Source of the DNA: Kribbella monticola
Lineage (GTDB): Bacteria > Actinomycetota > Actinomycetes > Propionibacteriales > Kribbellaceae
Direction of reading: 5' to 3'
Assembly: GCF_003261635.1 (NCBI RefSeq)
Contig: NZ_QFXK01000010.1
Span: 186,001-250,000, forward strand
DNA: 64,000 nucleotides
Under the pieces are notes generated by a model that did not search any database, had not been told where the DNA came from, and saw only the letters and a program-made list of their open reading frames with translations. This document shows positions 46,014-56,200 of the stretch, in pieces (positions within the stretch are counted from its first letter, which is position 1; each line of letters starts with the position of its first letter). Both the position numbers and the translations under genes were made by a program.

Positions 46014-46236
46014 CAGTTTCGAGCGATCTCGGGTTGAGATCGGGAAGCGTCGAGACCATAGGTGAGGGTAGGCCGCGGTGATGGCCGCCCTGCTTGTACC
46101 GGCGAGAGAGTCCCATTCGGCCCATCGTATGGCGGAGGAACGATCGCCGAGGGCATCGTGGAGCAGGGAGGTGATGCAATCCACGAGCATGTCGACGAAT
46201 CTGGGGTCGGCGAGGGTCGCAGATCGCCGAGGAGCG

Positions 46237-46666
46237 TGCCGCTCAAACCAGTTCGACAACCGCAGTGACGTCGATGCGCACTATTCGACCACTGGTCAGG
46301 AGATGTGGCAGCGGGCCGGCGACGCAATCGATGCCTTGTCGACTTCGCCGGTTGCCTGGCCAGCGGTAACCCGAGCTCTCAGGGAGCATTAGCCTGCCAT
46401 CAAATGCTTCGCTGTGGAAACCGTGTCGCGGCTGATCTGGACTTGGTTCACCTGCAGGGCGTGCAGCTCGGGGCGGTTACGCCCACGTGACCCATGACGA
46501 AGAACGAAGCACGAGCCGCCTCCTGGCCGCGCGTCAGGGTGTCTTCGCCGGCGCGAACTCCGCTGCAGCTTTGCAACTTCTCCGGGGTGAATTCGCCGGA
46601 GGGACGATCGCAGTGATCATTCCGGACACTGTCCTCAACTACCTGTCGACCGATCTATGGGCGTAA
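46237..46666 (+). pseudogene. Cysteine synthase/cystathionine beta-synthase relic
   Basis: Two fragments in register with the PLP fold-type II family. The first has 'QFDNRSDVDAHYSTTGQEMW' then 'QRAGDAIDALSTSPVAW' (residues before the GTGGT loop, which is destroyed). About 100 nt later comes 'SRLLAARQGVFAGANSAAAL' then 'TIAVIIPDTVLNYLSTDLW' (the family C-terminus). The Lys-bearing N-terminal half is missing. The TAA is at 46664-46666. Confidence 0.72.
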
Positions 46667-47606
46667 CGCTGAGCCTGGCAGCGACTGGGCGTTCTTGACC
46701 CACCCAGGGGCAGAGGCACTCACAGCGAGACGCAGACGGTCAGGTGGAGACTGAGTCCAATTCAGACCACCCCGACGACCAAGTCATCTCATCGGAGGCA
46801 GATTTTCGCCGGCTAGAGGGCAAAGTCGGTTGCTGTAAACAGCGATGTCCGCCATGGTTGGACCTTGCCGCCGGGGAGGGCGGATAGATGGTGGCTGACC
46901 GGACTTGCTCCAGGAACGCCTCGACCGGCGATCTGGCCAGCGCTGCGATCCAGGTTGGCCAAAACACTGCGTCCTCGCTCGTGATCGGTCGAGTTGGGGC
47001 CGGAACGACGCGGCGACTGGCCGGCTACTGCTGCCGACGACGACGTGCCGCTGCAAGAACCGTACGGCCAGCCGCCGACAAATCGGTCGTCGTGGAGCGG
47101 GCGGACGCTCGGCCAACGCCTGTGCGGCGGGATTGATAGGCGAACGGCCGGTCGTACCAGGAACCTGAGGCGTGGCGCATCGAAATGGCACCAGCGATTT
47201 ACTCACCGTGAGTAATGTTCACGCTACGGTTTAGCCACGGGCTTGATCTGCTGGGCGACTTCAACTGGGCACAGCCGCGGAGTGAAGGTCGTAGTCTCAT
47301 CGAGCCCAACAAGGGTCCCCGCTCCCTACTCAGCAAACCAGGAGCCCACCCCCGGTCGTGATGCCAGGAGCACTGCACGCTTCGGCGAGGCGATGCAGCG
47401 TGACAGCCACGATCGAACAGGCACTGGGCCCTCTCGAACTGGACCGGGTGGAGTTCGTCGCACCGGATCAGGGATCCGAATGCTCATGCTGCAGTCAATG
47501 CATTGGACGAGGCTGGCCGGGTGGACTCTTCGGCGGAGTTGGCCGATCACAACACCCCATGGATAGCCGGATCGAGGCCCTCGGAGCGCCGTCGCAAAAG
47601 GGGCGG
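46667..47606. other. 940-nt interval without a convincing gene
   Basis: Short overlapping frames on both strands show no family motifs and have poor codon patterns. The only clear element is the palindrome at 47199-47215. It appears to be decayed DNA between the cluster and the next ATPase. Confidence 0.5.
47199..47215. promoter_or_regulatory. TetR-type operator-like palindrome, orphan
   Basis: TTACTCAC-C-GTGAGTAA, with 8-bp perfect arms, has the TTACT...AGTAA ends common to TetR-family operators. No intact gene starts next to it and no intact TetR gene is in the window, so it may be a leftover control site of a lost gene. Confidence 0.5.
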
Positions 47607-47783
47607 TCATCGGGTTCTGCGGAGAAGGAGGGCCAGGATCTGCAGGCCGGTGCGGCGTCGGCCTAGATCGGATGTTCTCAACGTGATGGCCACCGCAAGC
47701 GCGATCGTCCCGACGTAGACGAGACCCGCGGTCCCAGCCAGGAGGGATGCATCACCCAAGATTCGCTGAATAGTCAACATCAT
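47607..47783 (-). CDS. Small single-pass membrane protein
   Basis: 58 aa from ATG 47783 with GGGGAG upstream. One hydrophobic helix ('SLLAGTAGLVYVGTIALAVA') is followed by a basic tail ending LLLRRTR. The size and layout suit many actinobacterial small membrane proteins. It is divergent from the 1246-aa ATPase, with a ~160-nt gap. No function can be assigned. Confidence 0.5.
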   Translation of the reverse strand: MMLTIQRILGDASLLAGTAGLVYVGTIALAVAITLRTSDLGRRRTGLQILALLLRRTR

Positions 47784-47942
47784 TGCCTGTCTCCCCTTTC
47801 GGAGTCTTCCTGGAGACAGTTGAAGGCCTTGACGAACTGACATGCGCGGTGTCGATCCGCTAACCTGCAAATCTGCCGAGGTCAGAGTGCTGTTCCGGGT
47901 ATTCCGGTCGGATCCGGACCGGATGGCCGGCAGCTGGCTGCA

Positions 47943-50900
47943 GTGGGGGACGACATCTCAAGATTCGATACGGCGTTCAAAGATCTCTGGGAGGCGGCTC
48001 AGGTACCGACGCTCGAGTCGCTGGTCGCCTGGGGTAGGCGGCAGGACCCAGCGATTCATCTGAGTGTCTCAACATTGAGTGACTGGTCACGGGGTAAAGC
48101 GGCAAATGCCAGCAGGCCCGCTGATCAGGATCGCCTCATCAAGTATCTGGAGTTCCTGGCCGGTCAGCAGTCTCGCGATGGCTACAGACTACGCGGTGGC
48201 GACGCGTGGAGGGCGCTTCGTAGGGAGGCCATTGCTGAGGCGAAGTCCAAGAAGGCGGCCGCCACGCGCAGCGGTCCGGCTCTCGGCCAGCTGATTAGGG
48301 ATCTGTCCGACGAGGACGCTCTGGTGTACGAGGTCCATCGAGCGATTGAAACTGATGAAGTCGGGGCATCTGTTCTGCCCGCCTACCTCTACCGCAGACA
48401 CGACGAGTGGCTTCGGGCAGAGCTTGAGGGTGCGAAGTCGCAGAGTCGGGTGATCATGCTGGTCGGGGGGTCATCCACCGGCAAGACCCGAGCCTGCTGG
48501 GAGGCTATCCGCGACGTTCTGCCCGACTGGCGGATGTGGCATCCGCTGAGTCCACAGCGGCCAAGAGCAGTCATTGAGGCTCTTGATATGAGTCAGGTCG
48601 AGGGAAGGACTGTCATTTGGCTGAACGAAGCTCAGTTGTATCTTGGCTCGTCGGACGCGGGCGAAGAGGTTGCCGCTCGTCTGCAGGAGTTGATCCGGGG
48701 AACCGGTGGGCAGCCGATAGTCGTCCTGGGCTCGATGTGGCCAGTCTATTGGAACAAGCTGATGGCAGGTCATAATGCCGCCAGCCGGTTGCTCGGACTG
48801 GCCCGGAAGCAGGTCATCCCGTCTAGCTTCGATGACGATGATTTGGAGCGAAGCGCAGAAACGATCGCGAACGATCCTCGCCTCAGGTTTGCCGTGACTC
48901 AGGGGAGCAGAGTCACGCAGCATCTGGCCGGGGGTGTGGAGCAGGTCAGTCGGTACGAAGGGGCGCCATCCGAACACGCGAAGGCGATTGTCCAGGCGGC
49001 GGTGGATGCGCGAAGGCTGGGAAACTGGCTCCTGCCCCCGGAGAGCTTTCTTCGCTCCGCCGCGCCCGGATATCTGGACCCCGACGTCTGGAATCTGACC
49101 GATCCTGGGACAGGGTGGTTCGACGAGGCCATCGCCTATCTCGTCGAGTCATGGCGTGGGGCGCCTGGAATTCTTTCTCCGGTGCGTCCGTTGCCTGATC
49201 ACGATGACCGGAGGTCGGGTCTCCGTCTGTCCGACTACGTCGAACAACACGTTCGACGGGAGCGGGCAAGCCACTATCCGCCGGCCAGTTTCTGGAACGC
49301 TGCTCTTCGGTCAGAATGCGATGCTGCCGTCCTTATCCAGCTCGGGATCTCTGCTGAGCAACGCGGCAGGAAGGCTCGCGCCCGTGGCCTCTATGAAATA
49401 GCCGGTGACCTCGGCGACTTCTCAGCCTTCAGGCAACTTGCCCATTACCACGACTCCACAGGCGACCTTCACTCGGGTGAGTTGATGCTTCGGGAGGCGG
49501 CGAACCTTGGAGATCAACGATCGTTGGATCTCCTGATCCTTCGCGGAACCAGGTCGGCTCACCACGCTGCCGCCAAGCTCATCCTGCCTTGGCCGCAGGC
49601 CAGCCGATACGCCGATCGGCTCCGAAAGCTTGTGCAAGGGCGCGAGAGCGAGGGGGACTTCGACTCCGGCAAGCAATTCCTGCGTGAGGCTGCAGAAGCG
49701 GGCTACATGCCTGCTTACCATGAGTTGGCAGATCGCCAACTTGACGCTGGCGACCACCGCGCTGGAGCGGCGACGTTGAGCAAAGCGGCCGCTGCCGAAG
49801 ATGGTTACGCGCTTGTACGACTCGCCGACCTTCGTGACAGAGCAGGGGATGCCGCTGGTGCAGAGCAATTGCTAGTCCGGGCAGCTGCCGTGGACAACGT
49901 CTTTGCGACGCTCGAACTGGCGCGACGTCGAATGACAGCCGGAGACCTTGGTGCGGCGGAGCGGGACGCGCGTTACGCCGCGGCGCGCGGATATCCTGCC
50001 GCGCTCGTCGAGTTGGCGGAGTTCTGTGACGACAGTGGGGACGAATCTGGCGGTCTGAAGTTCGCGCGTGAGGCCGCGGGGTACGGCGACGCCGGCGCCC
50101 TTTGGTATTTGGCCAGGCGCCGGGACGCCACAGGCCGCAGAGAACTAGCTGAGGAGCTCGCAGGGGAAGCCGCGGTCAACGGGTATGCCGGCGCACTCTG
50201 GTTCCTCTCGATGCTGAGAGAGGATGCGGGTGATTCTGTTGCGGCGTACGAGATCGCACTAGAGGCAGCCGACCAAGATGGCGATGATTCTGCCCTGCGA
50301 GAACTGGCGCGGCGCTGGGAGCGAGCCGGGCGGATCGACGAAGCAAGGAAGGTCGGACAAGCGGCTATTAGAGCTGGGGGGCGGCGTGCCAGGTGGGAAC
50401 TGGTGAAGTGCTACGAGGCGGACGGGCAATCTGATGCTGCAGAGTTCTGGGCGCTGGACGGTTCATCGGAGGGTGGACTAGCTCTGCGCGAGTTGTATGA
50501 CCATCGAGTGCAGGCAGGACGGCATCGCCACGCACAGCAGCTGTTGAAGCGAGCTGCCGATCTGGGTGATGTTTGGGCGATAGGTGAAATCACCAAACGT
50601 ATCGATGCGGTCCGGGATCGAACGATGGACGAGGCCCTACTTCGCAGGCTTGTAGAGAGCGGGGATCTCAAGGCCCTCCGCGCGCTTATACGTCGCCGAG
50701 ACGCGATGGGCGATCCCGCAGACGCCGAAAAGCTGGCTATCGGAGCAATTGAACGGCGTGATGTCTTCGCGTTGACCTACCTTGCGCGCCGACGTCATGA
50801 AGCGGCAGATGAGGCTGCAGCTGAGCAGTTTGCCTTGAGTGCTGCCGACCAAGCCAACAGGAGTACGCCTGCCCATAGGGGGAGACAGTGGGATCTGGCC

Positions 50901-51683
50901 GATGAGCCGCATCCCTTCCAGGCGCTGTGGGACATAGCGCTCAGCCGTATTTCCTCGGGTGACCTCGATGGTGCCGATCGGCTGCTGGTGGAGCTGGCAG
51001 ACCGAAATGATCTAGCTGCTTTGGAACTGCTTATCGAGCGCAGGGAGCTGTCCGGTCAATCCACCGCTGCTGATGAGCTTGCGGTCAAGGCCTCCGGGTT
51101 GGGCTACGCGGCTCCGTTGGCCCGACTGGTCCGCCAACGCCAGGAGTCAGGGGATGGCCTTGCCGCGGAGGCGTTGGCGATGGCAGCTGTGGGGGACACC
51201 CGAGTACAGATTTTGTGGGATCTCGTGGCGTGGCGCGACTCTGCGAAAAGCATTGCTGGAAGCGAGTCCGTGCTACTCAGGTTGGTTGACCTGGGGGTGC
51301 CCGGAGCGTTGACGGCCGCTGTCGATAGACGCGAATCAGCAGGTGATGGCTCGGGAAAGGTCCAATTTCTCAGAGATCAGGTAGAACGAGGTGTGGAGGA
51401 GGCGAAACGCCTTCTGGTCCCCCTTCTTGCGAAGTTCGGGCAGGAGCAGGCGGCGCGCGACCTCGCACGAGAGGCCGCATCTACGGGCGACAGTGAACTG
51501 TTGTTCCAGCTTGCCCTCTACTATGGAGCTGCCTGCCGCCCGTCAGCCGCAGAGCGGGTAATACACGAGATGGCGGACTATGGCTTCGCCGCGCATCTGC
51601 TGGTGCAGACACAGGTCCCGGGTCTCGATCCGGATACCGCCGTTCGGATCGAGACGGCCCTAGAGAAGCTGGCTGATGAGTAG
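47943..51683 (+). CDS. STAND-like ATPase with Sel1/TPR-like repeats and N-terminal HTH-like region
   Basis: 1246 aa from GTG 47943. Residues ~1-75 resemble the XRE-like N-terminus common in actinobacterial regulators ('LSVSTLSDWSRGKAANAS', then 'RLIKYLEFLAG'). The P-loop is VGGSSTGKTRACWE (~174) and a Walker B-like strand is 'TVIWLNEAQLYL' (~225). From ~470 to the end, about 20 repeats of ~35 residues alternate 'A..LA..R...GD...AE.LA..A' (for example 'ALWYLARRRDATGR'), a solenoid of Sel1/TPR type. It is probably a sensor protein of the NLR-like kind. No effector domain is visible and no partner is adjacent. Confidence 0.75.
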   Translation: MGDDISRFDTAFKDLWEAAQVPTLESLVAWGRRQDPAIHLSVSTLSDWSRGKAANASRPADQDRLIKYLEFLAGQQSRDGYRLRGGDAWRALRREAIAEAKSKKAAATRSGPALGQLIRDLSDEDALVYEVHRAIETDEVGASVLPAYLYRRHDEWLRAELEGAKSQSRVIMLVGGSSTGKTRACWEAIRDVLPDWRMWHPLSPQRPRAVIEALDMSQVEGRTVIWLNEAQLYLGSSDAGEEVAARLQELIRGTGGQPIVVLGSMWPVYWNKLMAGHNAASRLLGLARKQVIPSSFDDDDLERSAETIANDPRLRFAVTQGSRVTQHLAGGVEQVSRYEGAPSEHAKAIVQAAVDARRLGNWLLPPESFLRSAAPGYLDPDVWNLTDPGTGWFDEAIAYLVESWRGAPGILSPVRPLPDHDDRRSGLRLSDYVEQHVRRERASHYPPASFWNAALRSECDAAVLIQLGISAEQRGRKARARGLYEIAGDLGDFSAFRQLAHYHDSTGDLHSGELMLREAANLGDQRSLDLLILRGTRSAHHAAAKLILPWPQASRYADRLRKLVQGRESEGDFDSGKQFLREAAEAGYMPAYHELADRQLDAGDHRAGAATLSKAAAAEDGYALVRLADLRDRAGDAAGAEQLLVRAAAVDNVFATLELARRRMTAGDLGAAERDARYAAARGYPAALVELAEFCDDSGDESGGLKFAREAAGYGDAGALWYLARRRDATGRRELAEELAGEAAVNGYAGALWFLSMLREDAGDSVAAYEIALEAADQDGDDSALRELARRWERAGRIDEARKVGQAAIRAGGRRARWELVKCYEADGQSDAAEFWALDGSSEGGLALRELYDHRVQAGRHRHAQQLLKRAADLGDVWAIGEITKRIDAVRDRTMDEALLRRLVESGDLKALRALIRRRDAMGDPADAEKLAIGAIERRDVFALTYLARRRHEAADEAAAEQFALSAADQANRSTPAHRGRQWDLADEPHPFQALWDIALSRISSGDLDGADRLLVELADRNDLAALELLIERRELSGQSTAADELAVKASGLGYAAPLARLVRQRQESGDGLAAEALAMAAVGDTRVQILWDLVAWRDSAKSIAGSESVLLRLVDLGVPGALTAAVDRRESAGDGSGKVQFLRDQVERGVEEAKRLLVPLLAKFGQEQAARDLAREAASTGDSELLFQLALYYGAACRPSAAERVIHEMADYGFAAHLLVQTQVPGLDPDTAVRIETALEKLADE

Positions 51684-51835
51684 CGACCAAGCCCGACTTG
51701 GAGTCCTCATGAAAGTGGACGCACGTTGGGCGTCCTCATCACATGGCCGCGGAGCGTCGCTGGCTCCGAGGGTTTGTTGAGCCAAAGCAGAGGCCGTCGT
51801 GCTCGAGGCCGGGCCTTGCGGCTTGGACGATTGGG

Positions 51836-52153
51836 TCAACGGTTGGCTAGTGGGTGTGGTTCGCCGGTGAGGGTGGAGAGGGCTGGGGCTATCTCCAGGA
51901 GGGTGGCCTTCACGTAGGTGGCGGTGGTGCCTGCGGCGGGGGCGCCGGTGTGCACCTCGACTGCCCCAACGAGTGCGTCCTCGTCGCCGGTCCAACTCAC
52001 GCCTACACGCATGCGCCATTCGTCGAGGCCGAGCATCCAGTACTCGTCGCGACCGAGACCACCTCGCGCCTCCACCGCTGCGAAGGACGGCCGCGGTAAC
52101 CGCAGGCGCTCCTCTCCACACACGATGGCAACACATGCTGAAATCGAATCCAT
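51836..52153 (-). CDS. Small hypothetical protein
   Basis: 105 aa from ATG 52153 (AGG 6-9 nt upstream). The composition is protein-like: 'DEYWMLGLDEWRMRVGVSW', 'VGAVEVHTGAPAAGT' and 'YVKATLLEIAPALSTL', with alternating strands and a final helix. I recognise no family. The plus-strand frames over the same bases are Arg/Pro-rich shadows. Confidence 0.45.
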   Translation of the reverse strand: MDSISACVAIVCGEERLRLPRPSFAAVEARGGLGRDEYWMLGLDEWRMRVGVSWTGDEDALVGAVEVHTGAPAAGTTATYVKATLLEIAPALSTLTGEPHPLANR

Positions 52154-53215
52154 GGCCTAGTACCTGCTGACATGGACGGGGCGTGTCGATACCTGTCAGA
52201 CACGTCTACCGCCAACTGACGCCAAGAGTGGCGGCCGCCTACGCGGGTGTTCGGGCTCGCGCTGCTCGCCTACGTTGCGGGACCGCGCCCTCACTCGCGG
52301 AGGAGCATCGAGTCTTTGCGGCGGCTGTGGCGCCGTGGTTCAGGTAGACGGACACAAGCGAACCGGACAGGCCTTGGCGACAATGCTCAGGTAGACGATC
52401 GGCCACCTCGACAGGCGCGGAAGGTGGCCAACGGCCCACGAGGGAGGCTGCGGATCAGGGCGCGTCCGTCGCTCGGCCCGGCCATCTGCAACCCGTAGAG
52501 GGTGTTGAGGCTGGCCGGTTCGTTCGGCGTGGGCTGGGCGGGCAACGGGTGGTTGGCCGGTGGACTTTCTTCGGGAGCAGGGTTGGAGAAGGTCGCGACG
52601 CCTGGGTTTGGGTGAAGGTCGGTTATGCGCCTGATGGTTGGTCGTTGCTGACGGATCACTTGCAGAGGCGGGGGTTCGGGTTCGCGACGCTGGTTCGGGC
52701 GGGCCGCTCGCCCATGTCGACAGCACAAGCGCGAATGCTGCGGAGGTACAGCGAGACGGACCGCGTGATCGTCACGGTGCCAGGCGGGCGTGCGAGTCGG
52801 GAGCGAGCCTTCGGGACTGCCCTTGATCTCGCGCTGTTCGTCGATGGTGTTCAGGCACTTCGGCTTCCTCTGAGCCGGCGGTGTTGACCGGGCGAGCTGG
52901 CCGGAAGGGCAGGTGAGAAGCGCAACTACCTGTCGCTGGCTCAGCCGCTGATCGGCCGTCGACGCGGTGGTGGAGCCGGAAACCATCACACGACACTGGA
53001 TATCGAGGATCCGGGGCCAAATCTGGGAGGGATGACGCGGACGCCGCGACGGGTGATCTCGACGGCTGCGCTGCTAGCGATGCCGGAGCTCGCTCCGGTG
53101 ACTATTGCGACTCGCATGAGCTGCTTTCTTTGCGTTTCGTTGGTTGTTCGAGGCAACCAACGGACCGGCAAGGAGTGTAGGGCATAATGCGGGCTCCTTG
53201 CATAATCCTGCTTGG
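52154..53215. other. ~1-kb interval, no intact gene
   Basis: Short frames on both strands lack motifs. Only the SDR scrap at its right end is recognisable. Confidence 0.5.
52986..53117 (-). pseudogene. Short-chain dehydrogenase N-terminal stub
   Basis: ATG 53117, with AAAGAAAG upstream, begins 'MRVAIVTGASSGIASSAAVE', the SDR cofactor motif TGxxxGIG with the last Gly changed. The frame ends after ~43 residues, with no catalytic Tyr-Lys. It is a truncated gene whose 5' signals remain. Confidence 0.65.
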
Positions 53216-56200
53216 CTAGCCAAGCGGTCCCCGATCGCGGATATACAGGCAGAGGTCATTGGCGAGTTCCTCGCCCAATTGACGGTCGGCATCGGTAGCC
53301 CAATCGGGCCAGTCCCGGATGAGCTTCTGCGCCTCGACCTGGGCGTGCCGTAGCCGCCGCGCGAGTGGATCCTCGCGTTCACCCAGCCGCCGCAGGACGT
53401 CCGCGACGGACCTGGCGAACCGGCCTGTGGTAGCTTCCATTGCCTTGGCGAACTCCTGGCCGACGGTGGTGGCGAGCTGTGGCGGCAGGGTGGGAACGAC
53501 GACGACAGCCCAGGTGCCGCTGGCGAAGACGGCATGGGCCAACAGCTTCAACCGGGCCATCTCCTCCCGATCGGTGGCGGTCCGGCTCTGGAGCAGATAC
53601 GGCGGTGCCTGCAGTACTACGAGGGCCGTGTCCTCGCCGGCGGTCAAGGTCTCGACATCAAGCCGAACAGCCGGTTTCTCGGAAACCTGGAGTTGGTACC
53701 CGGACCGCAAGGTCACCGGTCGCCCAATGGCATGGACGATCGCGGCACGGCCGCCGGATCGCGGAGCAGACGTCGAGTGCGGCCAAGCCGGTTCGACGAG
53801 ACTTCGCGCCGCCCACAGGTCGTTCAGTCCACGGGTCCATGCGGACGGCGCCTGGATCTCGACCTTGCCGCTATGGTGGGGAGGCGCCGGTACGTCGGCC
53901 AGCGCTCCCGACATGCGACTCACCTGCAGTGCAGTCGTCGGCGCTGGACGTTGCCTGTCAGCCGTCGCTGAAGCCAGGACCGCCTCCCATGGAAGGCCCG
54001 CAAGTTCCGGCGGGACGTCCAGATAGACCCGCAGCACTGCATTCGTGCTCGAGGCTCGCGCGTGCTTCAGCGGATCGACGATTTCCGACGGCAGGTCTGT
54101 GAGACCGAGCGGATAGGTGGCGAGCCGGGGCGTCTGCCAGGCCTCAAGCTTCTCCACTGAGGTCTGGGCCTCCAGAATTCGGGCTGTTCGCCGGCTGAAC
54201 AGGGCTGAGTAGAAGTCGATGAACAGGGCGAGTCCCTGGACGATCGAGACGTTCTTGGCGAGCGCCGACTGGCGGATCCGCAGTCGCATCGTGGCGTGGA
54301 CGCCGGCCGGCCAGGCGGTTCTCGCCGGGACGGGGTCGCCGGGCCGGATCTGAATCCGTACGTCGGATCGCGTTCCGACGATGCCGCGTAGTCCCTGGCG
54401 CAAGGTTCGCAAGCAAGCGGCGCCTATGGAGGCGAGGATGGACACAGCGCCGATCACGATGCCGATGGAGGCGAGCAGCGACAACTCCGTGCCGGTCGAG
54501 TTGACGAGCAACTTCACGAGCCCAGCCAGCAGACCGAAAATTCCGACCGCGACAGGGATGCCGACGGTGACGTTGAGCCGGTCGGGCCATCGAGAAGGTT
54601 CGGCCCGCGGCCGATCAAGTCCGGCCAAGCGCAGTTCGACCGGATCCGAACTTCTTGCCCGAGGGGCCGTGCCGTTCGCGGCCCACGCAGCCGCGGCGCT
54701 CCGGCGTAGCGCCCAGCCCGTTCGCGACGGGGTCGGGGTACCGGAGCCGGTGGCCGGGAACTGGTCCAGCTTACGCGTGACCGCTTCGAGCTCGGCGCGA
54801 TTGACGCTCGGCAAGTGCCGGCCTGACGTGGTATGAGCGCGGGCGATCGCGCCGCGCAGACTCGCCAACCGCGCTCCGAGCTCATCTCCCGCCTCGGCCA
54901 ATAGGTCGGAGGCAAGGGCGAGCAGTCCTCCGCCTTCGTGGGGTAGCCGGAGGGCCAGCAGTTCGCCCTCTTCGAACGCGATCTCGCCGAGCCGGCGCTT
55001 TCCGACTGTCGGCGCGAGGTCGGGTAGCCGCCTTTTAGTCGCGACATCGAAGGCGCTGAGCCGCACGACATCGTGCGGATCCTCGACCTCGCGCAGGTCA
55101 CGCACGATCTGGTCGAACCGGCGATCAGCACCGTTTAATGAGCGCCATTCCAAGCGGTCGAGCCGCTCGGCCGTTGGTCGATCTCGCTCTTGCTGCCACC
55201 CGGCCGACTCACCAAGTGCCCGCAGCCGTTTCCAGCTTCCCGGTTCGAATCGCGACTGATAACGCCAGATATCGGGAGCCACCTCCAGCATCGCGGCTGG
55301 TGGCCGGTCAAGAGCCAGTACTGCGAGTGCCGCCGCTCGGAGCTCGGGATCGTCCGAGCGCGCGTGATGGTTGACCAGGGAGCGGTGGGTCGGTAGCCGC
55401 ATCCGGCGCACCACGTTCAGGATGCCGAGTTCCGCCGCACGGGCCGTCACCAGGTCTGTGGTGGATGCGGCTTGCAGTCGCGTTTCAAGGATTCGTAGAC
55501 CAGCTTCGAAGCGGCCGTTTACCAGCAGTCCGTGAGCAATGGTGACGAAGAGAGGGGATGTGTTGTGGTGGGCCGCACACATGGGCGTCTGTTCGCCGAG
55601 GTACTGGTCCCAGTTCTCATACTGTTCAAGGACCTCCTGATCTACGGGGGTGCGCGCGATCTGCGCTTCAAGCAAACGCGAGCGGAGTCGGTCGCCTTCG
55701 ATCGTCCGGGTGGCTTCGACCGCCCAGGTATGGAACAAGGTCGGCTGACCTGTCACGTCTGGCCGTTGAAGCAGGATGAACAGCTCAAGGCGGGTCCGGT
55801 CACGCAACGATGCCGGCAGCACAAGGTCGAGCCAAGCCTGCTCGGTTGTTGTTTCCAGCGCTGACGCAGCCGAGGTTGCCATGCCGGTCAGGTAGACACG
55901 GTCCTTCGGCTCGACGCTGAGCTGCCAACGGGATGCCAGGCAGAGCGCATAAGCCTTCAGTACAGGTGAGATGTTGAGTTGGGAGACGCTGAGACACCAG
56001 AGCAGCGCTGGCTCGACGGCGGAATGGTCATGCCGATCCGCTAGTACTTGGAGGGCTGCGCAGTAGGAAGCTATCAGTTGGAGTGCCTCGGGCTCGCCGC
56101 GATCAGCCGCGGCGGAGTCGAAGTCCGTCAGCAGGTCGAGGACTACTTCTGGAGCGATGTCCTCGCCAGCCGCGAACAGGCCGAGGGTCGCCCGCTGGCG

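Noticed and set aside
45912..46259. 115-aa minus-strand frame with a TetR-C-terminus-like helix
   Set aside because: It runs antisense into gmhB, lacks any HTH, and the resemblance is too weak.
46487..46666. 59-aa ORF as a second precursor peptide (ends in Tyr-Leu-Ser-like text as the 67-aa peptide does)
   Set aside because: Its sequence matches the C-terminus of cysteine synthases, and an upstream fragment of the same gene is present, so it is a relic.
52549..52887. 112-aa plus-strand frame and its 200-aa minus-strand counterpart
   Set aside because: Neither shows motifs, a ribosome site or a sensible secondary-structure pattern.
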